Source of the DNA: Phytohabitans flavus
GTDB lineage: Bacteria; Actinomycetota; Actinomycetes; Mycobacteriales; Micromonosporaceae
Reading direction: 5' to 3'
Length of the DNA: 64,000 nt
NCBI RefSeq assembly: GCF_011764545.1
Contig: NZ_AP022870.1
Coordinates: 8,128,001-8,192,000, forward strand
Part shown: positions 1 to 8,709 of the stretch, one piece after another
Numbering within the stretch: the first letter of the stretch is position 1
Layout: each line of letters opens with the position of its first letter
Made by a program: the position numbers and the translations under genes
Notes under the pieces: model-generated
Databases searched by the model: none
The model's input: only the letters and a program-made list of their open reading frames with translations
What the model was told of the DNA's origin: nothing

Positions 1-1345
1 ACAGGCGGCGTCGGATCATCTCGAATGCGGCGAGGCCGAGGTACGCCTCGGTTTTACCCCCACCGGTGGGGAACCAGATCAAGTCGACCGTCTCGCGGTC
101 GTGGTGCGTGTCCAGGGCCGTCGACGCAAGCGACAACAGCTGAAACCCGAGCTGGAACGGGTGCCAGGCAGGTTCTTCGACGGGAAGCTGTCGTGCCGCC
201 AGCGGAGCACCCCGACTGCCCGGCAACCTCCTCGCGTGGCTGCTCTGCAGCATCTGCTCGCGCATGGCGAAGTTTGCGAGCCTGAAGGCGAGCAACGGGC
301 GTCCGTCGTTGTCGTCGCCCAGCAGGTCGATGCCCTCCCTCATTCGGTCGGCCGCGCGCTGCATCCGTCTTAGCAAGCGATCGGCGGCCGGCTGGTGTCG
401 TTCCTCGAGGCTTTTCGCCTCCGTCCCACGTTCGCCGATCCACTCCTCATAGGCGAGGACGAATTCGTCCAGTTCGGCGCAGAGCAGTTCGACCGGCAAG
501 GTCTCGTCGGCCAGACGCGCCAGGCTGAGGATCGGCAGATTCAGCCCTTTGGCCCTGACAGCGGGGACGATGGTAGCCGGGAGCATGTCCGTCGATACGG
601 CGGTGACGGAGCTGTCGGAGCCCGACTCCCAGGTCACCGAGCACCCGTGGCCGACGCCGTACGCGCGGCGCTCGCGATAGAGCAGGCGGAGTTCCTCGTC
701 TTCCTCCTCGGCGCTGAGCTCCTCGCTGGTGGGGTAGGGCAGGATGCTTCCTCCGATGGCCTCACACCGGACGCCGACCTGGAAGAGGCAACGATCGGTG
801 GCAGGCGGGGAGTCCGCCTCGTCCTGTATCGCGAGATTCTCCAACGCGACGGTCACGAGCCACCGGTCGCCGGCAGGTCTCCATACCGCCACGAGTCGGG
901 CACGGTTCTCCAGGACGTCGTGTCTCTGAACCTGCTGTTGACCATCGCTGGCCGAGAAGGTGACCGGCGCCTGCACTAGCTGTCGCCGCCGCCAGCGATC
1001 CGTGTCGATCCCGCCCGTAGATCTTTCCGCTTCGTAGACCGCTGCTGTGACCGTGCACTCTAAGGCGACGGCATCGCACAGGAACGAGACTCCTGCTGAG
1101 GCGGGGTGCCAGGCGTTGGCGAGCTCGACGGGCTCGTCCAATTCGTCGTCGTGTGGGGCGTCGCCCAGAACGCTGCCGTCGAGCGCTTCTGCCGAACCGC
1201 CCCGGGGATAGAGGGTGCCGACGAGGTAGATGCGATCGGGCCAGCCCTGGACGACCTCCTCCTCACCGCCCGCGGGCCCGAGGTACTGCTGTCGTAGGTA
1301 GTGCACCAGGTCGTCTCTGGTCGCAACCAGCTCGTGGTCCTGCAT
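1..1345 (-). CDS. drmA: DrmA-like DISARM helicase, N-terminal part (runs off left edge)
   Basis: Reading the minus strand from ATG at 1345 gives about 448 codons without a stop up to the window edge. The N-terminus (residues 1-50) has the layout I know from DISARM DrmA: a short 'DLVHYLRQQYLGP' helix, then a 'RIYLVGTLYPRG' strand. At about 395-448 comes the conserved run into the helicase core, with 'HPFQLGF', 'RETVDLIWFPTGGGKTEAY' (Walker A) and 'LGLAAFEMI'. In DISARM, DrmA is an SF2-type helicase that acts with DrmB against incoming phage DNA. Its ATG overlaps the stop of the upstream NERD/UvrD gene as TGATG, so it is the fourth gene of one operon. The C-terminal helicase half lies outside the window. 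Assignment to DrmA rests on remembered sequence similarity; an SF2 helicase is certain, the DISARM subfamily likely. Confidence 0.82.
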   Translation of the reverse strand, partial: MQDHELVATRDDLVHYLRQQYLGPAGGEEEVVQGWPDRIYLVGTLYPRGGSAEALDGSVLGDAPHDDELDEPVELANAWHPASAGVSFLCDAVALECTVTAAVYEAERSTGGIDTDRWRRRQLVQAPVTFSASDGQQQVQRHDVLENRARLVAVWRPAGDRWLVTVALENLAIQDEADSPPATDRCLFQVGVRCEAIGGSILPYPTSEELSAEEEDEELRLLYRERRAYGVGHGCSVTWESGSDSSVTAVSTDMLPATIVPAVRAKGLNLPILSLARLADETLPVELLCAELDEFVLAYEEWIGERGTEAKSLEERHQPAADRLLRRMQRAADRMREGIDLLGDDNDGRPLLAFRLANFAMREQMLQSSHARRLPGSRGAPLAARQLPVEEPAWHPFQLGFQLLSLASTALDTHHDRETVDLIWFPTGGGKTEAYLGLAAFEMIRRRL

Positions 1346-2928
1346 CAGTTCGGTCCTCCTGGGGCCGGCCCCTCTGCAATCTGTCGCCAAGCTCGATCCG
1401 AAACCGCCAGCCAGAGGCTGATCCGTGGTCGGGTCATTGCCACGTACAGTCGTGCTTTGGACAGGGGATCGTGAGTGTCGTCCACGTCCACCACGCAGAC
1501 GTGAGCGGCTTCCAGTCCCTTGATTTCCGCGGCGGTGACGAGCCGTGCGGCGCTCACTGCCGGGCCGATGCCTCCGGCGGCTGCAACGAGTCGTCCGTCC
1601 CTGTAGGCCTTGGTAGCCGTCGCCGTACTGTCGGATGCCTGGTCGCACATGGTCACGACGGCGACGTCGGCCATGTCGACGTCTTCTCTCCGCAACCGCT
1701 TTAGTTGGGCGTCGAGCGCGAGTGCGGCTGCGCTCCTGTCTGGACAGCGCTTGTACTCCACCGGCGGTCCTTCGCCGGCGCGGGCGACCCCGAGGTCCGC
1801 GGCTGTGACTGTCTGCGTCTGGTGAACGACGGTCGCGGTGTTCCGGCAGTTGAACGGCAGTTCGACCACCGATGAGAGCGCCGCCAACTCGTCGAAGCAC
1901 CCACGGTCGAACGTCCCGTCCACGTTCGCCTGATTGTTGGGGTCGCAGAACGCGCGCCATCGTCCTGATGACCAGCCGCCGACAATCAGGGCGTCCAGTT
2001 GCAGCAGGGACTCGACGTTCAGGATGTCCTGCGCCTCGTCGACGACGAGTACGTCCACAGGGTCGCTGTCGAGTGCTGCGTCGAACGGGACGAACATGAC
2101 GTCCGTACCGCGGAGCTGGTCCCTGAGCGCCGTTACAAGCGGTTCGGAGCGACAGGTGAGCATGACGCGATGGCCTTGCCGCGCGGCACGCCGGGCCGTT
2201 TCGGCGGCCAACAGGGTCTTGCCCGAACCGGCTCCGCCGATGCAAAGGATCCGTGGGTTGCGCTCGGCGCCCAGCAACAAGTCGTACTGGCGATCGGCCA
2301 GCCGGACGTACTCGTTCTCGAGGCCGACGACGCTGGTTCGGAGGGTCGGGACGCGGTCGAAATCGGGCCGGAGCACTCTCAGCAGGTCGCGGTACGCTCC
2401 TCCGCGGACGGGTCGACCAACCTTCTTCTTCCAGAATCGGCGCGTTTCCTCGAGGGCTTTCTCAATGCCCGTCACGCTCATCGAACGGACACCGGCGTGC
2501 TGCTGGGGTTCCCACTCGAAATCGTCACCGAGTTCCTGGTCGGGCGTCACGACGAGGTACCCGAATGCGACGTCCAGGGCGGGAAGCCGGCCCTGCAGCC
2601 GCGATTCGAGTGCGAACATCGCGGAGCGTGCCTGCTCGAACGGGCCCTCGCGTTTCTCGGTCATCTCGCCGTAGCGGTCAGTCACGGTCCACATTCCGCC
2701 GTGTCGGCCCAGCCGACCGCCCTTGACCTCGACGACCAGGACCGCGTCGTCCCATACGACCAGGAAGTCTACCTCCGACATCCGCTTGTACTCATGTACA
2801 GGTAGATGCACCGAGTAGAGACACGTTGCCGGCTCCGGCAGCTCGGCCTGTGCGAGCAGCTTGCCGACGCGGAGCTCGGCGGTGCTTCCGATACCGGCGA
2901 GCCGGTCGAGGTTGGGAATCAACCTCAC
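1345..2928 (-). CDS. NERD nuclease-related domain fused to UvrD-type SF1 helicase
   Basis: A protein of about 527 residues. Residues about 20-120 form a NERD domain with the nuclease-like core 'SEVDFLVV' (51-58) and 'VVEVKGGR' (65-72). Residues 220 onward form an SF1A helicase/ATPase: Walker A 'GGAGSGKT' (231-238), Walker B 'VLVVDEAQ' (293-300), and a C-terminal 'YVAMTRPR' that matches UvrD motif VI. I chose GTG 2928 because it overlaps the upstream helicase stop as GTGA and follows a GGGAG-type ribosome site; the longer frame to 3030 lies inside that helicase. The probable role is DNA binding, unwinding and cleavage within a defence operon. NERD plus UvrD fusions are common in bacterial immunity loci, but the activity here is inferred. 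Confidence 0.85.
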   Translation of the reverse strand: MRLIPNLDRLAGIGSTAELRVGKLLAQAELPEPATCLYSVHLPVHEYKRMSEVDFLVVWDDAVLVVEVKGGRLGRHGGMWTVTDRYGEMTEKREGPFEQARSAMFALESRLQGRLPALDVAFGYLVVTPDQELGDDFEWEPQQHAGVRSMSVTGIEKALEETRRFWKKKVGRPVRGGAYRDLLRVLRPDFDRVPTLRTSVVGLENEYVRLADRQYDLLLGAERNPRILCIGGAGSGKTLLAAETARRAARQGHRVMLTCRSEPLVTALRDQLRGTDVMFVPFDAALDSDPVDVLVVDEAQDILNVESLLQLDALIVGGWSSGRWRAFCDPNNQANVDGTFDRGCFDELAALSSVVELPFNCRNTATVVHQTQTVTAADLGVARAGEGPPVEYKRCPDRSAAALALDAQLKRLRREDVDMADVAVVTMCDQASDSTATATKAYRDGRLVAAAGGIGPAVSAARLVTAAEIKGLEAAHVCVVDVDDTHDPLSKARLYVAMTRPRISLWLAVSDRAWRQIAEGPAPGGPN

Positions 2929-4130
2929 CTGAGTCGACTCCCCTGCCGCTCCCAAAGATAGTCGAACTTCTGGTATGCCAGGCGTTCGCCGAACTGCCCG
3001 AAGGTGTCTTCGACGTTGACGATCAAGCACTCCTTTTTGCCGCCGTTCGCCGGCCCACGCAAGCCTCGACCGACCATCTGCAGATAAGCGTTCGGGCTGA
3101 ACGTCGGCCGGGCGATGTACAGGGCCCGAACGCTTGGCGCGTCGAAGCCCTGGGTGAGCACGTTGCAGTTGGTCAAGACCCTGATGCTGCCTGCGCGGAA
3201 GGCCTCGATGCTGCGACGTCGCTCCTGGATCCGGGTCGCGCCGCTCACGGCTGCCGTGTCGATGCCGCGCACCCGCAGCAGTGCGGCGAGCACCTGTGCC
3301 GACAGCACGGATGAGGTGAAGACAAGCACGGGCCAGTCGTCGCGCAACGAGGCGATGTCGTCCAGCAGCCGCAGTGTCCGGGCTTCGTCTCTGCCCAGCC
3401 GGTCCAACGCACCCTGTGGCAGCTGGCCGGTCTTGCGCGCATACTCGGTTTCGGTCGCGTCGAGTTCCACGTTCGCACCGTCAAGGACACGGTGCTCGAC
3501 CCGCGACAGGACGCCTTGAGCTTGCAAGATGCCGTACGGGTCATCTCCCAGGGCGTCCAGCAAGCGGTTGTTGAAGCGCGCCGCGAGTCGTTTGTTCGCT
3601 TCTTCGCCTGTGCCCTTGAACGGGGTGGCCGTCAGGCCGAGGAGCGGACGAGTGGTCTTGCGCGAGTCGAGGCCGAGCCATCTCAAGGTGGCCGTGTAAT
3701 CCTTGCCGGTCGCCTCATGGGCCTCGTCGATGACGACCACGGACGGATCGCTCAGCCATTCGTAGTCGTCCTTGTCCCGGCAGACGTCGAGCTTGGCGTT
3801 CGTCGCGATCACCACCATAACCTCGTCGTCGCTGGATGCGACCTCGTTCCGGCTCCAGAGCCGGCACAGCCGGAGCGGCCTGCGATCTCCGAATTGCCTC
3901 CAGACCGCGCTCCACGTCTGGACCGCCTGTTCACAGAGCTCCTCCCGCTGCGCGATCCACAACAGCGGTCCGGTCAGGCCGTCCTCGACGAAGGCGTGCA
4001 CCAAGGCTTGAACGGTGACGCGGGTCTTCCCAGCGCCCGTCGGCAGGAACAGCAGCGCACGGTTCGGATGCTTGATGAGCTCCCGAATGTCTTGAGCCAG
4101 TTTCTCCTGGTAGGGGTGCAAGCGATTCAA
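2925..4130 (-). CDS. DEAD/DEAH-box SF2 helicase
   Basis: A protein of about 401 residues that is almost only helicase core. It has a Q-like 'LHPYQ' at 4-8, Walker A 'LPTGAGKT' at 29-36, DEAH at 135-138, motif III 'LTATPF' at 166-171, the second RecA domain with 'LVFTSS', and motif VI 'QMVGRGLRG' near 355. The extra N-terminal 39 codons up to 4247 lie inside the upstream gene and are arginine-rich shadow sequence. The likely start is TTG 4130, which overlaps the upstream stop as TTGA; no strong ribosome site is visible, so translation is probably coupled. It sits between the sacsin-type ATPase and the NERD/UvrD protein and is presumably their ATP-driven DNA translocase. It resembles type I restriction or ERCC3-like SF2 enzymes, but no nuclease or methylase domain is attached. 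Confidence 0.85.
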   Translation of the reverse strand: MNRLHPYQEKLAQDIRELIKHPNRALLFLPTGAGKTRVTVQALVHAFVEDGLTGPLLWIAQREELCEQAVQTWSAVWRQFGDRRPLRLCRLWSRNEVASSDDEVMVVIATNAKLDVCRDKDDYEWLSDPSVVVIDEAHEATGKDYTATLRWLGLDSRKTTRPLLGLTATPFKGTGEEANKRLAARFNNRLLDALGDDPYGILQAQGVLSRVEHRVLDGANVELDATETEYARKTGQLPQGALDRLGRDEARTLRLLDDIASLRDDWPVLVFTSSVLSAQVLAALLRVRGIDTAAVSGATRIQERRRSIEAFRAGSIRVLTNCNVLTQGFDAPSVRALYIARPTFSPNAYLQMVGRGLRGPANGGKKECLIVNVEDTFGQFGERLAYQKFDYLWERQGSRLR

Positions 4131-7100
4131 GTCGGGGGCCCGGGAACGGTGAGGTCGGCTTCCAACTGCTGCCCTCGCTCCCCTGCGTACTCGGCGGGAA
4201 AGCCGAGTTGCCGGACGAAGCTGACCGCCGGTGGAGAACCTGCCCATTGGGTCGGTACAGGGAACCCGGCTTCCTCCAGTTCGTGGCGGAGCTCGCGCAG
4301 CACGTCATACCCATGTACATGGAGCAAGAGCTCCGCCAGTTGGTGGTCGCCTCCGTCCTCTCCGATGCGTCGAACGGCCTGGAGCAGGCCGGCGGGCAAC
4401 TTCGACTCGATGGTGCGCGTGTCGACAAGCCTCAGGAGTTTCTTGGCAGGATCACGCTCGACGCGGCATGTCGCGATGCGTGACTTGATCTGCTCATCCT
4501 GCGCGTCGCTGAGAATGCGTGTGATGCTGGGGTTGGAGAGCTGGAGTTGGAACTCCTCGGCGAGTCGAACCAAGAGGTCCTCGTCCTCGAGGCTCGCCAG
4601 GTAGTAGACAGTATTCCCGTCTTGCGCGAGGTCGACGGGTTCCCGGTCGATGCCGCCTGTGGCCGTCACCTCCCTCGCCAAGCCTTGACACTCCACGAGC
4701 TCGAGCCCGTCTAGGCGCCCGCTAGCAAGGGGGCGGAGCCCTCGGAACCGGTCGAGGAGGATCACCGGCCCTCCCGGCGTCTCCGGAACGATCTCGACCC
4801 TGAGTTGCGCGGAAGCTTCCCGGCAACCCCAATTGTCGATGAGCAGTTGTGCAGCCTCGGGGTTGTCCACGGCGACGTACGGCAAGCGCCGTCCCGACAA
4901 GGCTCGAAGTTCCTCCTCCGCATGCACAAGGAGAACTTCTTCTGGCGCCGCCAGCACTCCTGACGTTCCGGACAATGCTGGTATCTGCGCGGGGGTCTCC
5001 TCGAGAAGGGAGCGTGCGGCAGCGGTCAGCAGTTGTCCGAGCCGCCACGCGTCGGCTTGGACAGGTACACGGGTCATGAACTCGCGCCAGACGCTGGTCG
5101 GCACAGCATCGAGCGTCTTCGGCAGGGCAAGCTTCTCGGCCGCTGCGCACTGTGCGACCGGGAGCAGGGGGGAGTACTCGATGAGTGCTCTACCAAGGGC
5201 CTCCTTCGCTGGGCGCGACCCCCAATCCGTGGCCAACAGACCGTACGTGCTCGCGGCCCAGAGGTGAGGCGCCCGTACCTCTCGGACGAACGGGAAAAGG
5301 CGACGGTTGGAATGTCCCAGCCGAACCCGCTCCGGTGCCTCCGCCTCGAGAAGCGCATGCGTCCATGCCTGCCTCGACGCAGGGTCCTGGGTATCCGCAA
5401 AGCGTCGAAGCAGATGCAGCGGTCCAACGGCCTCAGCAGCGTCGAAGTGAAGCAGCTCGAGGTCGGGACGGCCGCGAGGCGGCATATCGCGCAGATACAG
5501 GTCTCGCACGATACGCAGGTACTCCAAGTATGTGGGGTCGTGCAGCGTGGCGTGGGCAACAGCCGGTCGAGCGACCACGCCTACCGCACGAAGAAGTGCC
5601 GTATGCAATTTGTGAAACTCGGTGTCCACCGTAAGCGAGGCGCTGCGGGGCTCGACGACCTCAGGGATGACGACGTTCCCTACGGTGTGCCAGGACTTGT
5701 CCATGCAACGAACACAGAGGCGACGGCCGAGGGTGACGTGGTTCTCGAGCAAGCTCTGTGCTTCCCCCACGGAAACGTCGTCGACGAGCTTCCAGAATGC
5801 GGTCCATGCGTGGTCACCCCAGCCCCGGTCCACCTTCTGCAGGAGCTTCCTGAGCTGCAGTGCTGGCTCCACATTCCGGAACCCGAGGCTCCGCAAGGCG
5901 TCCTCTGTATCGTGGCCGTCCAAGAACGACGCGCGGACCAAGCTGAGGCCAGCGGTGGAACTCAGGACATCGCCTCGCAGGAAGACGTCGTCTGTGCGGT
6001 CGAGTCGCTGCAGATCGCCTGAGCTGTCCGGCAGGACGCGGGCGGCCAGCATGTCCTGCCGGGTCAGGTCGTCCCGAACGGTCGCCACGATCTGCAGTGC
6101 TGACCAGCACTGCTCGTCGGTGCCGTTCGGCACCACCATTTCGAGCCATCCGGCGGCGCCAACCTCAGACTCTGAGGCTCTGTTGTCCTCGACCCGTACG
6201 AGCGAGCGCAGGCGTGCTCGGCGTGTCGGTGTTTGGTAGCACGACCAATGCGGCACATGCGTCGGTCGGCCGGGAGCCGCGTGCCATGCGCGATGCGTGG
6301 CCGGCTCGAGACGCAGATCGAAGTGAGGCACACGCAGGCTTGTCGGGGGTTGTAGCTGCCCTTCGGCGTCCGGAACGCACCGCGTCTGTGCGGCTATGCG
6401 CGGGACTCGATCGGTCAGGTACCGATCGGCGTGATTGTGGGCCTCCCGCCCCCGCGCAGGGAGGTAGTCGAAGTGTCTGGCAGGGTCATCGCGCGTCGCA
6501 AGCGTGGTCACTCCGGCAACGATCAACTCTGCGGCGACCTCGCAAAGCTCCTTGTTGAAGACTCCGGTGAGCAGGTTCGTGCGGTCGTCGTTGACCCTCC
6601 ATGGCGCGTTCAGGATGCCGCGTGCAGACGTCTCATCCGCCAGCGGGAAGTAGGCCCAGAAGCGGCCGAGTTGCTGCGAGTCGGCCAACGGAACGGCGTA
6701 CGAAACTCGAATCTCCTCGCGTCGAATCGCCTCGCTGACCTCGGCCAATGCCTCGTCCGAGGGACGGTAGGTACGGTGCCACACCCGCCAGTCGGCTTGC
6801 TGATCGGCCTCACCCTCGAGACGCAGATCGCCGGACGGCTGCTCCACGCATCTGTGCTCGATCTCGAACCGTGAGTCGGTGTCTCCGTCGATCGTCAGGC
6901 GTAGGGCGGACACGTTCGGCACGAACAGTAGAAACTCGCGCGGGAAGTCGCGCAGCTCCTGCTCGAGACGCGGGCGGTCGTTCGACAGCGGAAGGCGGAC
7001 CACCGTCTGCGCCCAGGAGGCAAGCTCCCGCAGGATCTCGTCCGTCTTCATCTCGTAGTCGATGTCGACGAGCGATGGAAGGCGCAGGACGGGGAACCGC

Positions 7101-7579
7101 CGGGCGTCCGGCGCGACGGCAAGGAGGTCAAGCCGTGACCTTTCGGCGTCGAAGTGGAAGCAGACCGACCTACTGAAGACGGCGGGGTGGTGGCTTACCC
7201 CGAGGACGGACTTGAAACCTAGACCGAACCGGCCGATCTCTTCGCCGCGCTTCGGACTCAGGAAGGCGTGGCTAACGGCCTCGAGACCGGCCTGCGTGAA
7301 AGGCTCGCCTTCGTTGGCGCAGTACAGCGTGTCGTCCGTCAAACGCAGTTCGACGCGTCCCCGTACGCCGCTGCGATGCAGCGCATCTGCGGCGTTCTGG
7401 ACCAGTTCCAGCAGCTGCCGCTCCGCATACCCGCCGGTTCGATAGCTGTCTTCCTGGTTGGCGTGCTCTGCGACCAGCAGGGGGTTGGCCCGGTATGCCT
7501 CAAGAACCCGCCGCCGATGGTCCTCGATCCAATGCACAAGAGCGGGATCGGACTGTCCCCATCTCCGGTCCTCACTCAT
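4127..7579 (-). CDS. Sacsin/HSP90-type ATPase-domain protein, first gene of the defence operon
   Basis: A large protein of about 1150 residues. The N-terminal 200 residues carry a GHKL (HSP90/sacsin-type) ATP-binding fold: 'ELVQNAADAL' at 58-67 (E, N and D of the N box), 'CANEGEPF' at 87-94, and 'GRFGLGFKS' at 116-124 (the G2 box). The remaining 900 residues have no motif I can name and are rich in leucine helices. I chose ATG 7579, preceded by GGGAGAG five to six bases upstream, over ATG 7612. The stop overlaps the DEAH helicase start. Such sacsin-N-terminal proteins recur beside helicases in bacterial defence islands, where they are thought to act as large sensor or remodelling ATPases; that role is inferred here. 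No methyltransferase is visible in this part of the operon. Confidence 0.85.
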   Translation of the reverse strand: MSEDRRWGQSDPALVHWIEDHRRRVLEAYRANPLLVAEHANQEDSYRTGGYAERQLLELVQNAADALHRSGVRGRVELRLTDDTLYCANEGEPFTQAGLEAVSHAFLSPKRGEEIGRFGLGFKSVLGVSHHPAVFSRSVCFHFDAERSRLDLLAVAPDARRFPVLRLPSLVDIDYEMKTDEILRELASWAQTVVRLPLSNDRPRLEQELRDFPREFLLFVPNVSALRLTIDGDTDSRFEIEHRCVEQPSGDLRLEGEADQQADWRVWHRTYRPSDEALAEVSEAIRREEIRVSYAVPLADSQQLGRFWAYFPLADETSARGILNAPWRVNDDRTNLLTGVFNKELCEVAAELIVAGVTTLATRDDPARHFDYLPARGREAHNHADRYLTDRVPRIAAQTRCVPDAEGQLQPPTSLRVPHFDLRLEPATHRAWHAAPGRPTHVPHWSCYQTPTRRARLRSLVRVEDNRASESEVGAAGWLEMVVPNGTDEQCWSALQIVATVRDDLTRQDMLAARVLPDSSGDLQRLDRTDDVFLRGDVLSSTAGLSLVRASFLDGHDTEDALRSLGFRNVEPALQLRKLLQKVDRGWGDHAWTAFWKLVDDVSVGEAQSLLENHVTLGRRLCVRCMDKSWHTVGNVVIPEVVEPRSASLTVDTEFHKLHTALLRAVGVVARPAVAHATLHDPTYLEYLRIVRDLYLRDMPPRGRPDLELLHFDAAEAVGPLHLLRRFADTQDPASRQAWTHALLEAEAPERVRLGHSNRRLFPFVREVRAPHLWAASTYGLLATDWGSRPAKEALGRALIEYSPLLPVAQCAAAEKLALPKTLDAVPTSVWREFMTRVPVQADAWRLGQLLTAAARSLLEETPAQIPALSGTSGVLAAPEEVLLVHAEEELRALSGRRLPYVAVDNPEAAQLLIDNWGCREASAQLRVEIVPETPGGPVILLDRFRGLRPLASGRLDGLELVECQGLAREVTATGGIDREPVDLAQDGNTVYYLASLEDEDLLVRLAEEFQLQLSNPSITRILSDAQDEQIKSRIATCRVERDPAKKLLRLVDTRTIESKLPAGLLQAVRRIGEDGGDHQLAELLLHVHGYDVLRELRHELEEAGFPVPTQWAGSPPAVSFVRQLGFPAEYAGERGQQLEADLTVPGPPT

Positions 7580-7804
7580 TGCCACTCTCCCGGGCCGAGA
7601 GGACCGCTGCAAGAGAAGTGTCTGAAGGTTTCATCGTAGTCCTGCGCCACAATCGCCCAGCATTTCCAGCAGTCCTATTTTGCATCGACTAGTAGCTCAT
7701 GAGGCTATCGATGGTGACGATGCTCAAGAAGCAACCCAAAGACGGTGATTCCGTCACATGGCTCATTGTCCACTGCGAACGACCGAGGCCATATCGTCCG
7801 GACG

Positions 7805-8139
7805 TGCCTAGATGTCGAGCTGGTTCCCAACGAATACGAGGGCCTCGGCCTCTACCTCCGGTCGATCACCGGTATTGACCGCGAGGCAGCCAGCGCCGCC
7901 CTCGACCGGTTCCAGCGGGGCGCAAACCTGAACGCCAGCCAGCTACACTTCCTCAACCTGCTCACCGACTTCCTCGCCCGGAACGGCCTCGTCAACGCCA
8001 GCCAGCTCTACGAAGCCCCCTTCAGCGCGTGGTCAGCGGCGGGCCGGAAGACCTGTTCCCCGAGGAGGATGTGGACGCGATCGTCGCGATGCTTCGTGAC
8101 GTGCGGTCGACAGCCGTACCTGTCGCGGATGCAGTCTGA
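7805..8139 (+). pseudogene. hsdR: Type I restriction enzyme HsdR, C-terminal remnant (frameshifted)
   Basis: The frame from about 7805 encodes 'EYEGLGLYLRSITGIDREAA', a signature of the C-terminal helical domain of type I restriction R subunits, followed by 'NASQLHFLNLLTDF' and 'LVNASQLYEAPFSA'. Near 8028 the frame shifts by one base; the continuation 'VSGGPEDLFPEEDVDAI' and the stop at 8139 are in another frame. The rest of hsdR, and any hsdM or hsdS, is absent. So this is a relic of a type I restriction-modification system that once stood next to the defence operon. A 220-base gap separates it from the divergent sacsin-type gene. Confidence 0.75.
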
Positions 8140-8247
8140 GCACAGTAGGTCGCCGGCGAAGTGAGTGCTGCCGTGCAGCCATCCGCATCGGATGAGAGCA
8201 CACCATCGGGCTCGCGTAGTCGGCGCGGTTGCGGACGGCTTGAGGAG

Positions 8248-8709
8248 CTAGGCGTGTGTGCGGGCGAACACGGCTGCCTCGGCGATCAGCGAGGGCAGTT
8301 CCGGTGGTGTGGCGAGCGCGGCGATGTCGGCGACGGCGACCCAGGTGCAGCCGCCGACCTCCTCGGCTTGATGGGTGACCTCGGTCGTCAGCGCCCGGCA
8401 GACGTAGACCATGTCGATGTGCTCGTGTGCGCCGACCTTCCGATCAGTCACGGGCATCGTGATGATCGTGAACGGTGACGCGACGGACCCCACTGCCGGG
8501 TGCCGGAACGGTTCCTCCGTGATGATTTCTACGTCGATGCCGGCTTCCTCGCGGACCTCTCGGACTGCGGCTTGGGCTGGGTCTTCGTTGGGGTCGACGT
8601 GCCCGCCGGGGTACAGCCAGAGGCCGATCTTATTGTGGTGTACCAGGAGTACCCGGTCGGCGTAGTCGAAGACGACGGCGGAGGCCGTGAAGTGCCGGAT
8701 CTCGGTCAC
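8248..8709 (-). CDS. NUDIX hydrolase
   Basis: A protein of about 153 residues starting at GTG 8709, which overlaps the DegT gene stop as GTGA. The Nudix box is clear: 'GGHVDPNEDPAQAAVREVRE' followed by 'EAGI', matching GX5EX7REUXEEXGU. The enzyme hydrolyses a nucleoside diphosphate linked to another moiety; the substrate cannot be read from the sequence. It is the last gene of the kinase, dehydrogenase, aminotransferase, NUDIX operon, so a nucleotide-linked intermediate of that pathway is a reasonable guess. The long frame reaching back to 9417 lies inside the DegT gene and is not real. Confidence 0.9.
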   Translation of the reverse strand: MTEIRHFTASAVVFDYADRVLLVHHNKIGLWLYPGGHVDPNEDPAQAAVREVREEAGIDVEIITEEPFRHPAVGSVASPFTIITMPVTDRKVGAHEHIDMVYVCRALTTEVTHQAEEVGGCTWVAVADIAALATPPELPSLIAEAAVFARTHA

